A DNA stretch of 64,000 nt from Syncephalis plumigaleata (lineage: Eukaryota; Zoopagomycota; Zoopagomycetes; Zoopagales; Piptocephalidaceae). Below are positions 23,375-34,670 of the stretch, piece by piece (within the stretch, counting starts at the first letter, position 1; the number at the start of each line of letters is the position of its first letter). Position numbers and translations under genes: made by a program. The notes under the pieces were generated by a model, which worked only from the letters and a program-made list of their open reading frames with translations, was not told the origin of the DNA and did not search any database. The stretch covers positions 1-64,000 of the forward strand of contig JAIXMF010000029.1 of assembly GCA_025201365.1 (NCBI GenBank), in the 5' to 3' direction.

Positions 23375-23709
23375 GACGACTATAAAGTAGCAAACGGATA
23401 GAGTAAACTTTGTAAAATAAATGCATCAATAAAATTTTTGTTCTTTTTTCTGTATTTTAAATGTGATTGTGTGAAATCAGATCTATTCAATGCACATCTC
23501 TAACGCTTGACACGATGTAACAAGTGGGATGGAACCTTGTACCATTTGATTGTACACAAAAGAAAGAGGCTGCCTACTGTTATAATATGGTTTGTATTAG
23601 TTTTTATTAGAAGAAAGTCAATAATAATGATAGTGATAGTGACAATGCAATTGCATAAGGGTATATTCATTTGTATGCTGTTATTGATGTATTGCTGTTG
23701 ATGATGTGA
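23375..23709. other. Spacer between RIO1 start and a secreted-protein gene
   Basis: 335 bases, AT-rich, holding the RIO1 promoter and the 3' flank of the small secreted protein gene. No further ORF is supported. Confidence 0.45.
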
Positions 23710-24039
23710 TTATATCGATTTATCATTGCTTGATCCACTACCTAGTCGACTGCCGATAGTGTGCATCGCCAACTGTTCACCGTAACTTTTGCCCATGGTG
23801 TTCATCGGTCCTTGCATATCTTCGAATCCGTTTACTTCTTGCTCGGCCTGTGTATCCGCGTAGTTATTATCCGACTCTTGTTGAGCGGTGCGAGAAGCCG
23901 TGATAGGTGTGTCGTCGCCATTCGTAGTGCGATCGAAATCATTGCGCCTTCTATGACTTGTTGGATGAGCATCAACCGTGGCCATTGTTGTTGCGAATAA
24001 GACGACCATAGCGCCAAATAGCAAGTTGGAGACCTTCAT
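23710..24039 (-). CDS. Small secreted protein, hypothetical
   Basis: A single exon encodes 109 residues. The N-terminus MKVSNLLFGAMVVLFATTM is a clear signal peptide, probably cleaved near TVDA-HP. The mature part of about 85 residues is hydrophilic (RRRNDFDR, then a Gln/Glu/Asp-rich middle and a Gly/Ser tail) and has no cysteine, so it is not a disulfide-rich effector. I do not recognise a family. A TATA-like TATAAATAA on the minus strand near 24155-24163 lies about 115-125 bp upstream of the ATG, which suggests a regulated, TATA-driven gene. Secretion is inferred from the signal peptide. Confidence 0.7.
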   Translation of the reverse strand: MKVSNLLFGAMVVLFATTMATVDAHPTSHRRRNDFDRTTNGDDTPITASRTAQQESDNNYADTQAEQEVNGFEDMQGPMNTMGKSYGEQLAMHTIGSRLGSGSSNDKSI

Positions 24040-24849
24040 ATTAGTTGAGGAGTGTTGTATTAGAGTTTAAATGGTAGTAGGTGAGTAGTTGATGCAAGTG
24101 CTTGAGTGCGATACGGATGAGGAATGTCTTTTTGTCACATTGATCGATGATGTTATTTATAAGGACATTGTCGGCACATATTTGCTCGACTGTCCCCGTT
24201 CCTTGCAGCGCATACTCGCCTAGTACTTCCGCCCCCGGACTGGTATGAATCCTTGTGCGGTGTCAACCTGTGCAGAGCGTGACTCCAGTTTGCAGCATGT
24301 ATGTAACAGAATCAGGTTTGCCAAAATCCATATATTCACACCATTGATTAGACGGGGCAATGGAAAAAGAATCCGCGTGCCCTCTACCTTCTATAAACTC
24401 TTCCAACAAGTCACAAGTTTCAAATGACCAAGTGTCCTTGTTGAGGGTTAATCGTTCACCATTGGTGTGTTAGCGAATTCGTTAATCCAAGGTCAACAAT
24501 TAGCCATTACCGAGCAGCACTGACATCGACGGCAGTAATGTTTTACTTGTTAAACACACGAGTGATGGCAAGGTATTATCCTTTAGTGTAATAAAGCAAT
24601 TAGCATAATTTGAAATCCAGTTTACATGCAACTAAATGAGGCTACCAGCTAGCAAACACGGGAGGTATAGACAAATGTCTCCAATTACACACGTAGATAA
24701 CTAGCAATTTATTAAGGTAATCAAGGCAGTATACTAATGGCTAGGGATATATTATTACTATTACTATTGAATAAAAAGATAGACTTGCTTTGCTGAACAA
24801 ACTGGTACATGTACGTATATCAATTTATCGAAATAAAAGTACATTACTC
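24040..24849. other. Spacer between secreted-protein gene and beta-tubulin 3' end
   Basis: About 810 bases. The first part holds the TATA-like upstream region of the secreted-protein gene. The remainder is moderately GC-rich near 24195-24300 without a recognisable ORF or RNA structure. Confidence 0.45.
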
Positions 24850-26178
24850 CTATTCTTCTTCGTCTTCGTCCAAATAGTCGATATCTTCCGTTGTTGCCTC
24901 CTGGTATTGTTGGTATTCCGATATCAAGTCATTCATGTTTGACCGTGCCTCCGTAAACTCCATGACGTCCATTCCTTCATCGGTATACCAGTGCATAAAC
25001 GCTCTTCTCTTGTACATCGAGTTGAACTGCTCTACAATGCGCTTATACATTTCCTGTATTGCCGTGGTATTCCCGATAAATGTCGAGGACATCTTCAAAC
25101 CAACGGGTGGGACGTCGCACACCGCCGTCTTGACATTATTCGGAATCCATTCGACGAACATGGTACTTTTCTTGTTTTGAATTTGTAACATTTCCTCGTC
25201 CACCTCCTTCATCGATATCCTTCCCCGGAATATTGTTGCAACGGCGAGGTAGCGACCAAGACTTGGATTGGCTGCTCCCATTAGGTTTTCCGGGCTAAAC
25301 AACTGCTGCGTTAGTTCCGGAACAGTGACAGGTCTATATTGCTGCGAGCTACGCGAGGTCAGTGGTGCAAAGCCCACCATAAAGAAGTGAAGCCGAGGGA
25401 ATGGCACCAAGTTGACGGCCGTCTTACGCATGTCCGAGTTCAACTGCCCCGGGAAGCGTAGGCAGGTGGTGACACCCGACATGACCATCGAGACGAGATG
25501 GTTCAGGTCACCGTAGGATGGATTCGACACCTTTAGCGTACGGAAACAGATGTCATAAAGCGCTTCATTATCGATACAGAAGGTCATGTCCGAGTTCTCG
25601 ACCAGCTGATGCATCGAGAGCGTGGCGTTGTAAGGCTCCACCACGGTGTCGGACACCTTTGGCGAGGGCAGTACAGAGAACGTGCACAGTATACGATCGG
25701 GGTATTCCTCGCGTACTTTGGAAGTAAGTAGCGTGCCCATGCCGGAACCCGTGCCACCGCCGAGGGAATGAGTAAGCTGGAAACCCTGTAGACTGTCGCA
25801 TGCCTCCGTTTCCTTTCGAACTGCCTCGATGACGTTGTCCACAAGTTCCGCGCCCTCCGTGTAATGACCTTTGGCCCAGTTGTTGCCTGCGCCCGATTGA
25901 CCGTGGATAAAGCTATCCGGACGGAATAGTCTGCCATATTCGCCCTGTCGAATAACATCCATAGTACCGGGTTCCAGATCGACGAGAACGGCTCGCGGTA
26001 CGTATTTGCCTCGACTACCCTCGGTGTAGTAGACGTCGATACGTTCGAGCTGCTCTTTAAGCGATCCATTGTAGCTGCCCGTAGGATCGATGCCGTGTTC
26101 GTTGGAAATGACCTCCCAGAACTTGGATCCAATCTGGTTGCCGCACTGACCCGCTTGAATATGAACGATTTCACGCAT
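24850..26178 (-). CDS. Beta-tubulin
   Basis: An intronless frame of 442 residues starts at [17 protein letters not shown] and ends in an acidic tail (DEDEEE). It has the tubulin GTP-binding signature GGGTGSGMG and the typical length. The start is fixed by the MREI autoregulation motif; in-frame codons upstream are not conserved. Beta-tubulin pairs with alpha-tubulin to form microtubules. Two things stand out. Fungal beta-tubulin genes usually carry several introns, and all other long genes here are split, yet this one has none. Residue 198, normally Glu in the NSDETFC loop, is Met (NSDMTFC, codon at 25585-25587), while Phe167 and Phe200 are standard. The leader contains CATA/CA repeats (about 26185-26230). 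Confidence 0.97.
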   Translation of the reverse strand: MREIVHIQAGQCGNQIGSKFWEVISNEHGIDPTGSYNGSLKEQLERIDVYYTEGSRGKYVPRAVLVDLEPGTMDVIRQGEYGRLFRPDSFIHGQSGAGNNWAKGHYTEGAELVDNVIEAVRKETEACDSLQGFQLTHSLGGGTGSGMGTLLTSKVREEYPDRILCTFSVLPSPKVSDTVVEPYNATLSMHQLVENSDMTFCIDNEALYDICFRTLKVSNPSYGDLNHLVSMVMSGVTTCLRFPGQLNSDMRKTAVNLVPFPRLHFFMVGFAPLTSRSSQQYRPVTVPELTQQLFSPENLMGAANPSLGRYLAVATIFRGRISMKEVDEEMLQIQNKKSTMFVEWIPNNVKTAVCDVPPVGLKMSSTFIGNTTAIQEMYKRIVEQFNSMYKRRAFMHWYTDEGMDVMEFTEARSNMNDLISEYQQYQEATTEDIDYLDEDEEE

Positions 26179-26182
26179 CGTG

Positions 26183-26214
<32 letters not shown>

Positions 26215-27120
26215 GTGTGTGTGTGTGTGTACACTTGGTTGAATAACAACTAAACTGATACAGTAGATAGATATTACTAGGCACAATAATTATCAAGAGC
26301 AATATTGACTGCTGTGGTTTATTCAATGGTATTTAAACTAGGCGCACATTCGCAGTCCAGCGTAAAGAACAAAGAATACACCTGCACTAACTGGTTTGAC
26401 AATGAACTTGTTGGTGTAACCGTTGCATGTCTTGTTGCATATCATTTTTCTAAATGACGATACTGTTGCCATTCATCCGGACACGCGACAATCCTCATGT
26501 ATTGAGCCATTCACATACTTGACGTTTTTATTGATAGACGCATTAAACAAACGTTATCTTGAATGCATTGTTTGGTATCGCATAAATAAACAATAAATAG
26601 TATCAGAGTAAGTGAATGAGTCGTTATAGGGTGTATGGTCAATTTCAACGATTAATTGCGCAATACAAGAAACAATGCATGGCCTATACTTTGAAATGAT
26701 AAGTTAAGCCATGCTATAAACAACGCATGATTTTCGTGTACCACAATAAATTATGCACAGTTGTCTGCAACATAAGTTTGCATGTGTATGTTATAGGTTA
26801 TTATGAGTTACCGCATGGCATATGAGTATGTACGGTGATCCACACAGTTGCCAAAGTGTTTTCCATTTGCAATTACATTTATTCCTCAACGTAAACCTAT
26901 TCAATTCTATTCATTTAAGATAAGGCTTATTGCTCTCTATCTAATGATATAAAAATGATATTATGTTAATCAATAAAATGTTTATTCTTTATGCTTCAAA
27001 GATCATGACTGCATTCCGGCAGTTGTGATAGCAAATCCGATTCTTAATTATTTTTTAATAAACCTGTTAACATTTTATTAATACTTATTAATGATTTACT
27101 AATTCATTTCTAAGTATCCA
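26179..27120. other. Beta-tubulin upstream region
   Basis: About 940 bases of AT-rich DNA upstream of beta-tubulin. TGTA/GT repeats (on the plus strand) lie next to the start codon, then unremarkable AT-rich spacer running into the accessory island. No gene seen. Confidence 0.45.
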
Positions 27121-28010
27121 TTTCATTGTTGTTTCTCTTTACTTCTTTCACATACTGTCTTCTTAGTCTTGACTACCTTCCAATTGTCGTTCAACAATAC
27201 ACATATTCTTAGTCTCGACTACATTCTACTTGTCGTTGACTTCTTTCACATACTGTCTTATTCGTGTCAACTGTATTTCCCTGTCATTTCCCTAACCATT
27301 AAACAGTAAGTGCCTTCTTTGTGTCAACTACATTCCACTTGTCAGTAAACAACACGCGTCTACTTCCTCTTAACTATATGCTAGCTAGTTCTTTTACTTT
27401 CTCAGTAATACGCGTCTTCTTCGTGTCATTCGCATTCCACTTACTTCCTCTTTCACTTTAGCATACACATTCCTTATAGCAGCTATTCTGCCATACTATC
27501 TCTATGCTGTTTATTTATCTCTTTGTTTTCCTCTTGCTCTAACCTATCTACATGCCCACTTGTCGTTATTATTACTATATCAATAAGCATTGTTTATTGT
27601 TCGTTATAGTCCTTTGTTTCCCATCACTGTCCTGCTTATTTATCAATGTTTAAGCGTTCACTATTCTCGTTGTAATATGCATCTTTTACTTTTACCGCTC
27701 TTTTCCGTCATCTGTTTGTATGCTACCATTACGTCATGCTTTTATTTGTATTTTTATTTGTTTACTGCCATCTGCATACTCTATTCATCATATACAAGCA
27801 TACGCTGCTTCTTCGAATCAACTGGCATACGTGTTCATGCACCCTTTCTTGCTCATTCCTTGCTCCTTCGTGACAAGTCAGTCAGCCTACTAGTTACTGC
27901 TTGTTTATTACATTGTTTATCGTGTACTCTATTTGTTCACTCGTTACTCTCTATGCAATTAACCATAAGCATTATCATCATTATTTATTTATTAAACAAG
28001 TCATTTATTA
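27121..28010 (+). repeat. Pyrimidine-rich island repeat P, left copy
   Basis: About 0.9 kb of C/T-biased DNA whose first part is a degenerate tandem array of a roughly 50-60 bp unit (recurring ACTTCTTTCACATACTGTC and ACATTCCACTTGTC). The part from about 27280 to 28000 is nearly identical (my estimate above 95%) to 37360-38085, in the same orientation. The hydrophobic frame 27590-28105 is conserved between copies simply because the DNA is, and I do not call it a gene. Confidence 0.85.
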
Positions 28011-28080
28011 CTTGTAAGTACATGACATGGCAATACCCAACTATACTAGTACATTTGTATCGTCTACCTTATAGAATTGA

Positions 28081-28128
28081 TGATGATAGTTATCGCTATC
28101 AATAAAAAATCCATTACGAAATACTGAA
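28081..28128 (-). repeat. Fragment of the MITE family
   Basis: About 48 bp (GATAGTTATCGCTATCAATA and following, to ACTGAAT) match the internal-right part of the 232-bp MITEs (compare 7271-7317). The terminal inverted repeats are missing, so this is a decayed fragment at the end of the left P repeat. Confidence 0.75.
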
Positions 28129-29082
28129 TCCTGTACGACCTAAATGACTAATAGATACGATACAATTGGCAGTCAATAAGAAGTGCACAATCCCTTTGCT
28201 CTCTTCGCTTCTCTTCACACTTCTCTGTCTAGACATATGTAAAATAAAATAAGGTCAGTGCTCTGTAAACTGTTTGCGTGTAGCGTAACGCTGAACGTGG
28301 TGAAATACTATCACGGTCAGTGTGAAGTCTGAACCTGTAACGGGTAGCCAGGCTTCTTTATTATCTGCTTGCTTGGGGGCATTCCGTATATTTATATAAT
28401 AGGGATGCTATTGCGGAACAATAAGTTATAAATGATCGAAAAAATGAATGGTTTATAGCGAGTCCATGAGTTCGGCACTTGTACTGTTGTTTCTACAAGC
28501 CATTAAGTTGTTGATGTAGCGTGATAGTTAACTTATTATATAAATATTATGAAATGTATCAGTTTGCAAATGCTTGAACATGTATCTTTATTATATATTG
28601 ATATGTGTTTAGGTTAATTTGCCAACATAATATCATTTAAACTATGCTTTGCCGTGATATTCGCCTATCATGTTGCTGCCTTCGCTGGTGAAGGGGCTTA
28701 GTTTACTTGATATTCTTGTGGCTGGTCTTATTTAATGATATGTTTTTGCGTATGTCAAATTATTATTTATTGCATTATTTATCGCAATCTAATTGCAATA
28801 CGTTATGTCCTATTAGCACAAATACATTTGTATAAATGTGCTAATTTCCTGATCCCTCGTATGTGCTTCGGTTAAATATACCATGAACCGCTACGAAAGT
28901 GGCAGCATCGCCTATGGAAGGATGGCTCTCTAGCCAATAGTCATCCATCATACTGTCGATGTGGTGTATGGCCATTTTTAATAGATGGACCACATGCCTG
29001 CCAACTGTAGTTTTATTATTAAATGTTAGTATAATCATATTTATAAAGCTTGTCATTGGTAATAGCAGCTATGGATTTGTGA
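28129..29082. other. Island DNA with an exon-like frame on the minus strand
   Basis: No complete gene is visible. On the minus strand, an intron-like ACTAAC...CTACAG near 29008-29035 is followed by an open stretch to the stop at 28841 (MAIHHIDSMMDDYWLESHPS then IGDAATFVAVHGIF). It could be the last exon of a decayed gene, but I cannot assign it to a family. Confidence 0.3.
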
Positions 29083-29489
29083 TAACAATAGCCATAGCCA
29101 TTAATTGTTATTGCCATAGATTTATGGTTGTATATGTTCATGGTGGGACATGCTTACATATACTTGTTATTAACATGACAGGACTAGTAAATGTTATTAT
29201 ATTAATGTTTAATAATATAGTGGTATATTTGTCGTAAGGCTCTCCAACCGATTCAACATAGCATGCTTAATTGCGCTGGATACAAGGCTACATATTCATT
29301 GCAGCCGCTTGCGGATATGATGGGGACATAACATATCTTAACACTTTATTCATTTATTTATTCATTCATTCATTCATATTAATTACAGGTAAGTTCATTT
29401 ATTACAATACACTAACAATATTACAATTAGAACATCCAAACGTCAATGATGCTAGCTACATACTATTTCCATTCTATTCGGTAAGTTGA
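29083..29489 (+). repeat. Island inverted repeat D, left arm
   Basis: About 405 bp (ACAATAGCCAT... to CTATTTCCATTCTATTC) that recurs inverted at 34228-34605. The arms differ by substitutions and small indels. Both arms keep a reading frame with AAACGYDGDITYLNTL and a second block ending LFPFYS. In this arm the two blocks are separated by a 42-nt stretch with GTAAGT, CTAAC and ATTAG, so it looks like part of a spliced gene. Confidence 0.8.
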
Positions 29490-30669
29490 CATTTCTATTC
29501 ATTGCTAATACAAGTGACAGCATCCAGACAATATGTACTAATTCCCATTCTAAATGTTATCAACTACTATTCAGCAACAACGACAACATCGGTATAATCA
29601 ACCATGCTAATACTATTATAGTCTATTTATTATGATTAAGCAAATAAAATCTAGTCAGTTATGGCAATGATATAATAAACATAAAGGTTTAATTGCAATT
29701 AGCAAATATGATAATGACAGCGTATGTGATAATAATAATAATAATAATAGTTGTATCTATGAATTCCACTCTCCTTGTTCATATTCATTCTATACGTAGC
29801 CATATGTGAGTTGAGTATTGTTGATGTATGATAGATCACTTGCATATCACACTCTATTAGATACATCCAAACTAATGCATAATTGAATATTGCTGCGATC
29901 TATTCCATTGGAAGTAAACCATATGTTGAATGTAATGAGCATTATCGAAAGCAGCAATATCGAGTACATAATTATGGCATCATTTGTATTCAACTAGTCA
30001 GTACATCAAGTAGATACCTCATATATCAATGCGTAATGTTTATTCAGTATCTATCGTCATTAATATCAGTATTTCTAATGCTAATGCCTAACTATTAATG
30101 AGCCATCATGCTATCAGGCATACTATCGTTTATCTCGCTTCAATTAGTGCTTGTATCAATAAAGCATTATGTACCAACATTTATCGAGTATGCTGGTTTG
30201 CATTGTCTAGCATTTATAATTATTACTTGAGGATTCTATACAACATGACTCGACTAAATGGACCAACTGCAATGCTTCACCGATTATTGTACAAAGCCGG
30301 TCTAATCAACCTATGACTAGATGACAAGCTACTTCCACGCATTTGCTACCTCTTGTTTGCCATTTATACCGTTGCATGCGATATGTAATACACGCAGCCA
30401 GCTATTAACTGTATATGTCATTGTCTATCAAACGTGTATTCAATAAACATTAGTGCTTACACTCGGTGTACATATTATGATTGTTAGCATTCCTATGTGC
30501 TAGCATCTTATCAATGACCTATTATGACATCTTAGTGAGACCGCATACTTGCATAATGAACCGTCACCATTCTTACCATGAATCCCTATTTCCCTTATGT
30601 TGCTTCTCATATTTCTTAGCATCATAATTATTATAGCTCTACTTACACGTACTCTACGTTACTAACACC
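29490..30669. other. Island spacer upstream of the FAR1-like gene
   Basis: About 1.2 kb of AT-rich DNA. Small frames (29883-30098, 30098-30316) show no recognisable domain. It presumably contains the promoter of the gene at 30670. Confidence 0.4.
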
Positions 30670-31642
30670 ATGCCTCGTGCTAAACCAAGACGATCTACGC
30701 GAAAGCATCGTACTTCTACACGCAATAAGTCAATGAAGAAACTAGAATTCCCTAATTACATAGAATTCTCGGAATGGCTTTCAACAACCGCGTCACCTAA
30801 TGGTGAACTAGTATACCAGGGATCATACAGAGTAAATAGACGGCGAATCATACCAAGGCATCTCAAATGGCCTACGCATATTAGTGATATGACCGGATTA
30901 TATGTATGCTCACGTTATAAGGAACATATTGTTAATGAGGAAATTAGATGTATTAAAAGCGGTATGACAATGAAAAGAGAAACACACGCAAAGAGGGAGA
31001 AGCGGATCTTCAGTCGACTTAAGAACTTACCTTGCAAAGCACATGTCCTATGTAAGATGTCAAAAGATAACCGTTATGAAGTTGACTACTGGTGGAAGCA
31101 CACACATGACGACGATGAGGATATGCAGCAACCATCATACATCACAGAGCTGAGAAATGAAAAGTATGACGGGCTTGGCGGCTGGAGTCTGATAGGAATT
31201 CCGCTGGAAGAGACCAGGGAATTACTAGATCGAGTAAGTAGGAATGATATAGTTAATTAGCTTAACATTAATATTAACAATATAACGGTAGACTTTACGT
31301 GAAATTGTAATGAAGACAATAATGCCACCCACCTTTACCAAAGCAGAGTATAAGAGAGCAAGTGAACGAATACTAAAGTTGGGTAATTTACTTGGGTTTG
31401 ACTCAGATAGTGAATTCGCACTAGTTCACAATCAATTCGAAACTATATGCCTTCCATACCATCTTACAACAACTCAAGAGTATACTCGTGCACGCAACTG
31501 GTTAATGACTTCTAGTCATTTACTGAGCTTAGCCACTGACGCGGAAGTGGAAGCTGCTCGCGTGCAGGTAATCAGATCAAGATTACCACGTCCCCTCTCG
31601 GCTACCGTTGCGGCATATCATCGTGTTAGTAATTGTGTCTAA
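30670..31642 (+). CDS. FAR1/WRKY-GCM-like zinc-finger protein, uncharacterised
   Basis: Two exons (30670-31233 and 31292-31642) join in phase at a GTAAGT donor and give 304 residues. The N-terminus is very basic (RRSTRKHRTSTR, nuclear-signal-like). Residues about 75-150 have spacing like the FAR1/WRKY-GCM1 zinc finger found in Mutator-like transposases and their domesticated relatives: Cys80 (LYVCSRYKE), Cys122 (LPCKAHVLCK), and His144-x-His146 (WWKHTHDD). The second half (FTKAEYKRASERILKLG, then LATDAEVEAARVQVI) is helical and unrecognised. No transposase catalytic domain is seen. It lies between inverted D repeats, so it may be a DNA-binding protein of a mobile element or a host gene captured by one. 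The zinc-finger assignment is by eye only. Confidence 0.6.
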
Positions 31643-31961
31643 GCCATGCTAGTAAAGATATACAATAAAGTCAATGTATATTGTTATGCTAACATTTCCA
31701 TTATTCGATTCAAATGTTTATCAATAATTATCTGTACAAGTTCCTTTTTGTTGTAATGTAGCATTCTAGATATGCGCTCTACCAATCAATTAGTCAATTT
31801 ATTAGTGGAAGATACCTTCACTCATTATATATGTCATCATTACTCCCTCATACATCATTGTTGCTCATTGTGCTAGCTTACCAATTGTTGATGACATATA
31901 CATCATGCTAACAGCGTATATACACGATTGCCACTTCGACTAATTGTATTCGTTTAGTAAA

Positions 31962-32175
31962 TCAATTGGCATCACCATTATTATTGTCATTATTATCGGC
32001 TATCATAGCGGATGGTACTTGAAGTGGTGCCAATCCTTTTAGTACCTTCATGCCTTCAATCAATGTGCCAGGTATCATCGCTGTAATAACATGGAGATTA
32101 TTGCCGCCTAGTTCAAATCCATTCATTGCTGCTATGATCACCGGGACTACCTCATCCGATTCCAAATCAATAAAT
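31962..32175 (-). pseudogene. RRM-like 3' exon fragment (PUF60-like)
   Basis: After an intron-like end (AATTGCACTAG) the minus strand reads FIDLESDEVVPVIIAAMNG, FELGGNNLHVITA and then PLQVPSAMIAD to a stop. The A-x-x-MN-x-FELGG-x-x-L-x-V pattern is the RNP1-distal half of an RRM, closest in my judgement to the second RRM of PUF60-type splicing factors. No complete upstream RRM is visible on the minus strand, so this is probably a gene remnant. It could instead be the last exon of a gene whose other exons I missed. Confidence 0.4.
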
Positions 32176-33539
32176 CTAGTGCAATTTATTAGATGGATTT
32201 ACATACATGTCTTCTGCTATAATCTTACCCGTAAGTCTTGTGCTGTCTTGTAGTCCTATTCGACTAATGTTAATAACAATTTAATAGCTAGCAAACTAGT
32301 GAATGGAATGACCACGTATGCATATATGCTTACAACGAGAATGCAATGTTCGATATTACCAAATGCTTCAATGATAGTTTACAGTGTCAACTATACCATA
32401 CTAAATAAATCGGATTCACATTACAAATACTCGCATACTCCATAACCATATGCTATATTTTGAGTCATTATCGAACTCTACGTCTGGATGTGCTATAGTA
32501 ATAATAACGATGCTTAATTAATCGTACATTCAATGATCATTAAGCATAACAATAAAGACAACATTGGTACGCTAACACTCTCATACAAACACAGGTCCAT
32601 GCCATAAAGCAATCTACGGTCAAGACAAGATTATAATACAGCAATAAAATAGAATGATTAAACTAAAATGAGCCTACACTGTTTGCTGGCAATATAGTAC
32701 AATTAAGAACGAGCAGTATACCAATCATTCCAATTAATAAGTTATTAGCACGTATATGACAAAGGATCATACATATACGCTTACACCTGATAACACTACA
32801 ATAATGTCTACATGTATGTGACCAAAGAAAGAGATAAATAAAATGGATGGGTGTAATCCATGGCAATTTATTAGACGTATAAGTGACATGTGAGAGTAAG
32901 AAAGCACAGAGAGACGGTAGAAAATGAGCTGAAGGAGCAGAAGAGAAGAAGAGAAGAATGCATATAGCGTGCACGTTTAGTTACTTGCATTACCCTATTA
33001 TGCCAAAGAGCGGCAATTAAGGTAAATAAACACTCTATTGTATAGACAAGAAGCAGCACTGTCAGTATAGCGAGGAATAGCAAGGGTTGCGAATGAATAA
33101 CTGATCAGTACGCTTAGCAGGTTGTACGTTACCGGTAGTCGAGAATAGAATGGAACAAGACCGAGGAATAGACTAACGACAAGTGATATATTGTTAAGAA
33201 TGAAAAGGAATGAACAAGGAATAAAGTAATAAGTACTTGGTACAAGGACATGCATACTCGAACAACTTGCAGAAACAACGTATGTTTGTAGTGAAATAAC
33301 GACGTGTAGATATTATTATGATAGAGTGGAGTGATATATGAACGAATAGTGGAAAAAAGACAAGGTGAAGATGACGTGTATCAGCGAGGATAGCAGACAC
33401 ATAAGCAACATTACGCATACAACACAGGGCAGTGTATGCTAATGAGTAGAACAAACAATAAACAAAGGTGTTATGATACTAAAGACAAATAAGCACATAA
33501 ACGAGTTGAGATTAGTGGTAAACAAAAGAATAACCGGAA
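32176..33539. other. Island DNA between RRM fragment and repeat P (inverted)
   Basis: About 1.4 kb with no supported gene. The hydrophobic minus-strand frames at 32663-33454 arise from purine-rich plus-strand DNA adjoining the P repeat and probably are not coding. Confidence 0.4.
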
Positions 33540-34130
33540 GCAATAAACAAGGAATAGTGGAATGTGAATGACACGAAGAAGACGCGTATTACTGGGAAAT
33601 TAAATAGGTAAATAAAAGAAAGAGGAATAACTAGCATATAGAGAAGAGAAAGTAGACGTGTGTTGTTTACTGACAAGTGGGATGTAGTTGACACAAAGAA
33701 GGCACTTACTGTTTACTAGCAAGGGAAATGAGATTAGCACGAAGTAGACGCATATTGGTAAAGAAGTAAAGGGAAAAGGGAAGCAAGAGAAACAACTAGA
33801 ATGCAGTTGGCACGAAGAAGATAACAAGTGAAAGAAGTAAAGGGAAAGTGGAAGGTAGTCAAGATCAAGAGAACGCGTGTCGTTGAATGACAAAGGGAAA
33901 TGGCAGGGAAATGTAGTTGGCACGAATAAGACAGTATGTGAAAGAAGTCAACGACAAGTGGAATGTAGTTAATACTAAGAAGACAGGATTGGTAAAGAAG
34001 TAAAGGAAGTAAGGGAAACAACTGGAATACAGTTGGCACGAAGAAGACGCGTACTGTTTAAAGAAGTCAACAACAAAGAGAATGAGCAATAGGTGGAACA
34101 GTGAATACATGCAGTGTGAAATGACAATAG
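33540..34130 (-). repeat. Pyrimidine-rich island repeat P, inverted middle copy
   Basis: On the minus strand this repeats the start of the right-hand P copy (36975-37545). It begins ATGTATTCACTGTTCCACCT, followed by the tandem CTTCTTCGTGCCAACTG / ACTTCTTTCAC units. It is more diverged than the left/right pair and is shuffled internally. Together with 36975-38085 it forms an inverted repeat around the 34131-36974 segment that holds the CDC20-like gene. Confidence 0.8.
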
Positions 34131-34227
34131 TGGCAAGCATGTATATGTAGTGGGATGAAGTAGAATGACGGAAATAATAAATATAGTGAATAAATAAAAT
34201 ATTAATGATTATAGCGTAATGGAATTA

Positions 34228-34605
34228 ATGACTTAGTGAATAGAACGGAAATAGTGTGTAGCCAATGCCATTGGCAGTTGGATGTTTTAATTGTAATAAA
34301 TGAACTTACCTGGAATTAATACTTATGAATGAATGATTACAATAAAGTGTTAAGATATGTTATGTCCCCATCATATCCGCAAGCGGCTGCAATGAATAAG
34401 TAGCCTCGTATCCAGCGCAAACAAGCATGCTATGTTGAATCGGTTGGAGAGCCTTACGACAAATATACCACTATACTGCCGAATGTCAATATAATAGCAT
34501 CTACTGATCATGTCATGTTAATAACAAGTATATGTAATCATGTCCCACCATGAACATACACAACCATAAATCTATGGCAATAACAATTAATGGCTATTGT
34601 CACCA
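34228..34605 (-). repeat. Island inverted repeat D, right arm
   Basis: Inverted copy of 29083-29489. The segment encoding AAACGYDGDITYLNTL is preserved at the protein level. This arm lacks about 22 bp present inside the putative intron of the left arm (including the CTAAC branch-like site), so the spliced form may be lost here. Confidence 0.8.
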
Positions 34606-34670
34606 TCTGTATGATCTAGGTGTTCTATCAATAAATTCTAGTTTTCACTTCATTATAATACCTCGGTTTA

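Noticed and set aside
25584-26249. Long overlapping frames on both strands in beta-tubulin
   Set aside because: Shadows of the GC-richer tubulin coding sequence.
27590-28105. 171-residue hydrophobic ORF in the left P repeat, repeated at 37680-38054
   Set aside because: Conserved between copies only because the DNA is nearly identical. It has low-complexity Leu/Ser/Tyr composition from CT-rich sequence, and the reading frame ends differently in the two copies.
28841-29010. Minus-strand exon-like frame resembling a cyclin-box helix (YWLESHPSIGDAATFVAV)
   Set aside because: Similarity is too weak and short, and I could not find neighbouring exons. It is noted only as unassigned island sequence.
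32663-34140. Series of overlapping minus-strand ORFs rich in Leu/Phe/Ser
   Set aside because: They lie in the pyrimidine-rich repeat on that strand, overlap each other in different frames and show no domain or splice logic.
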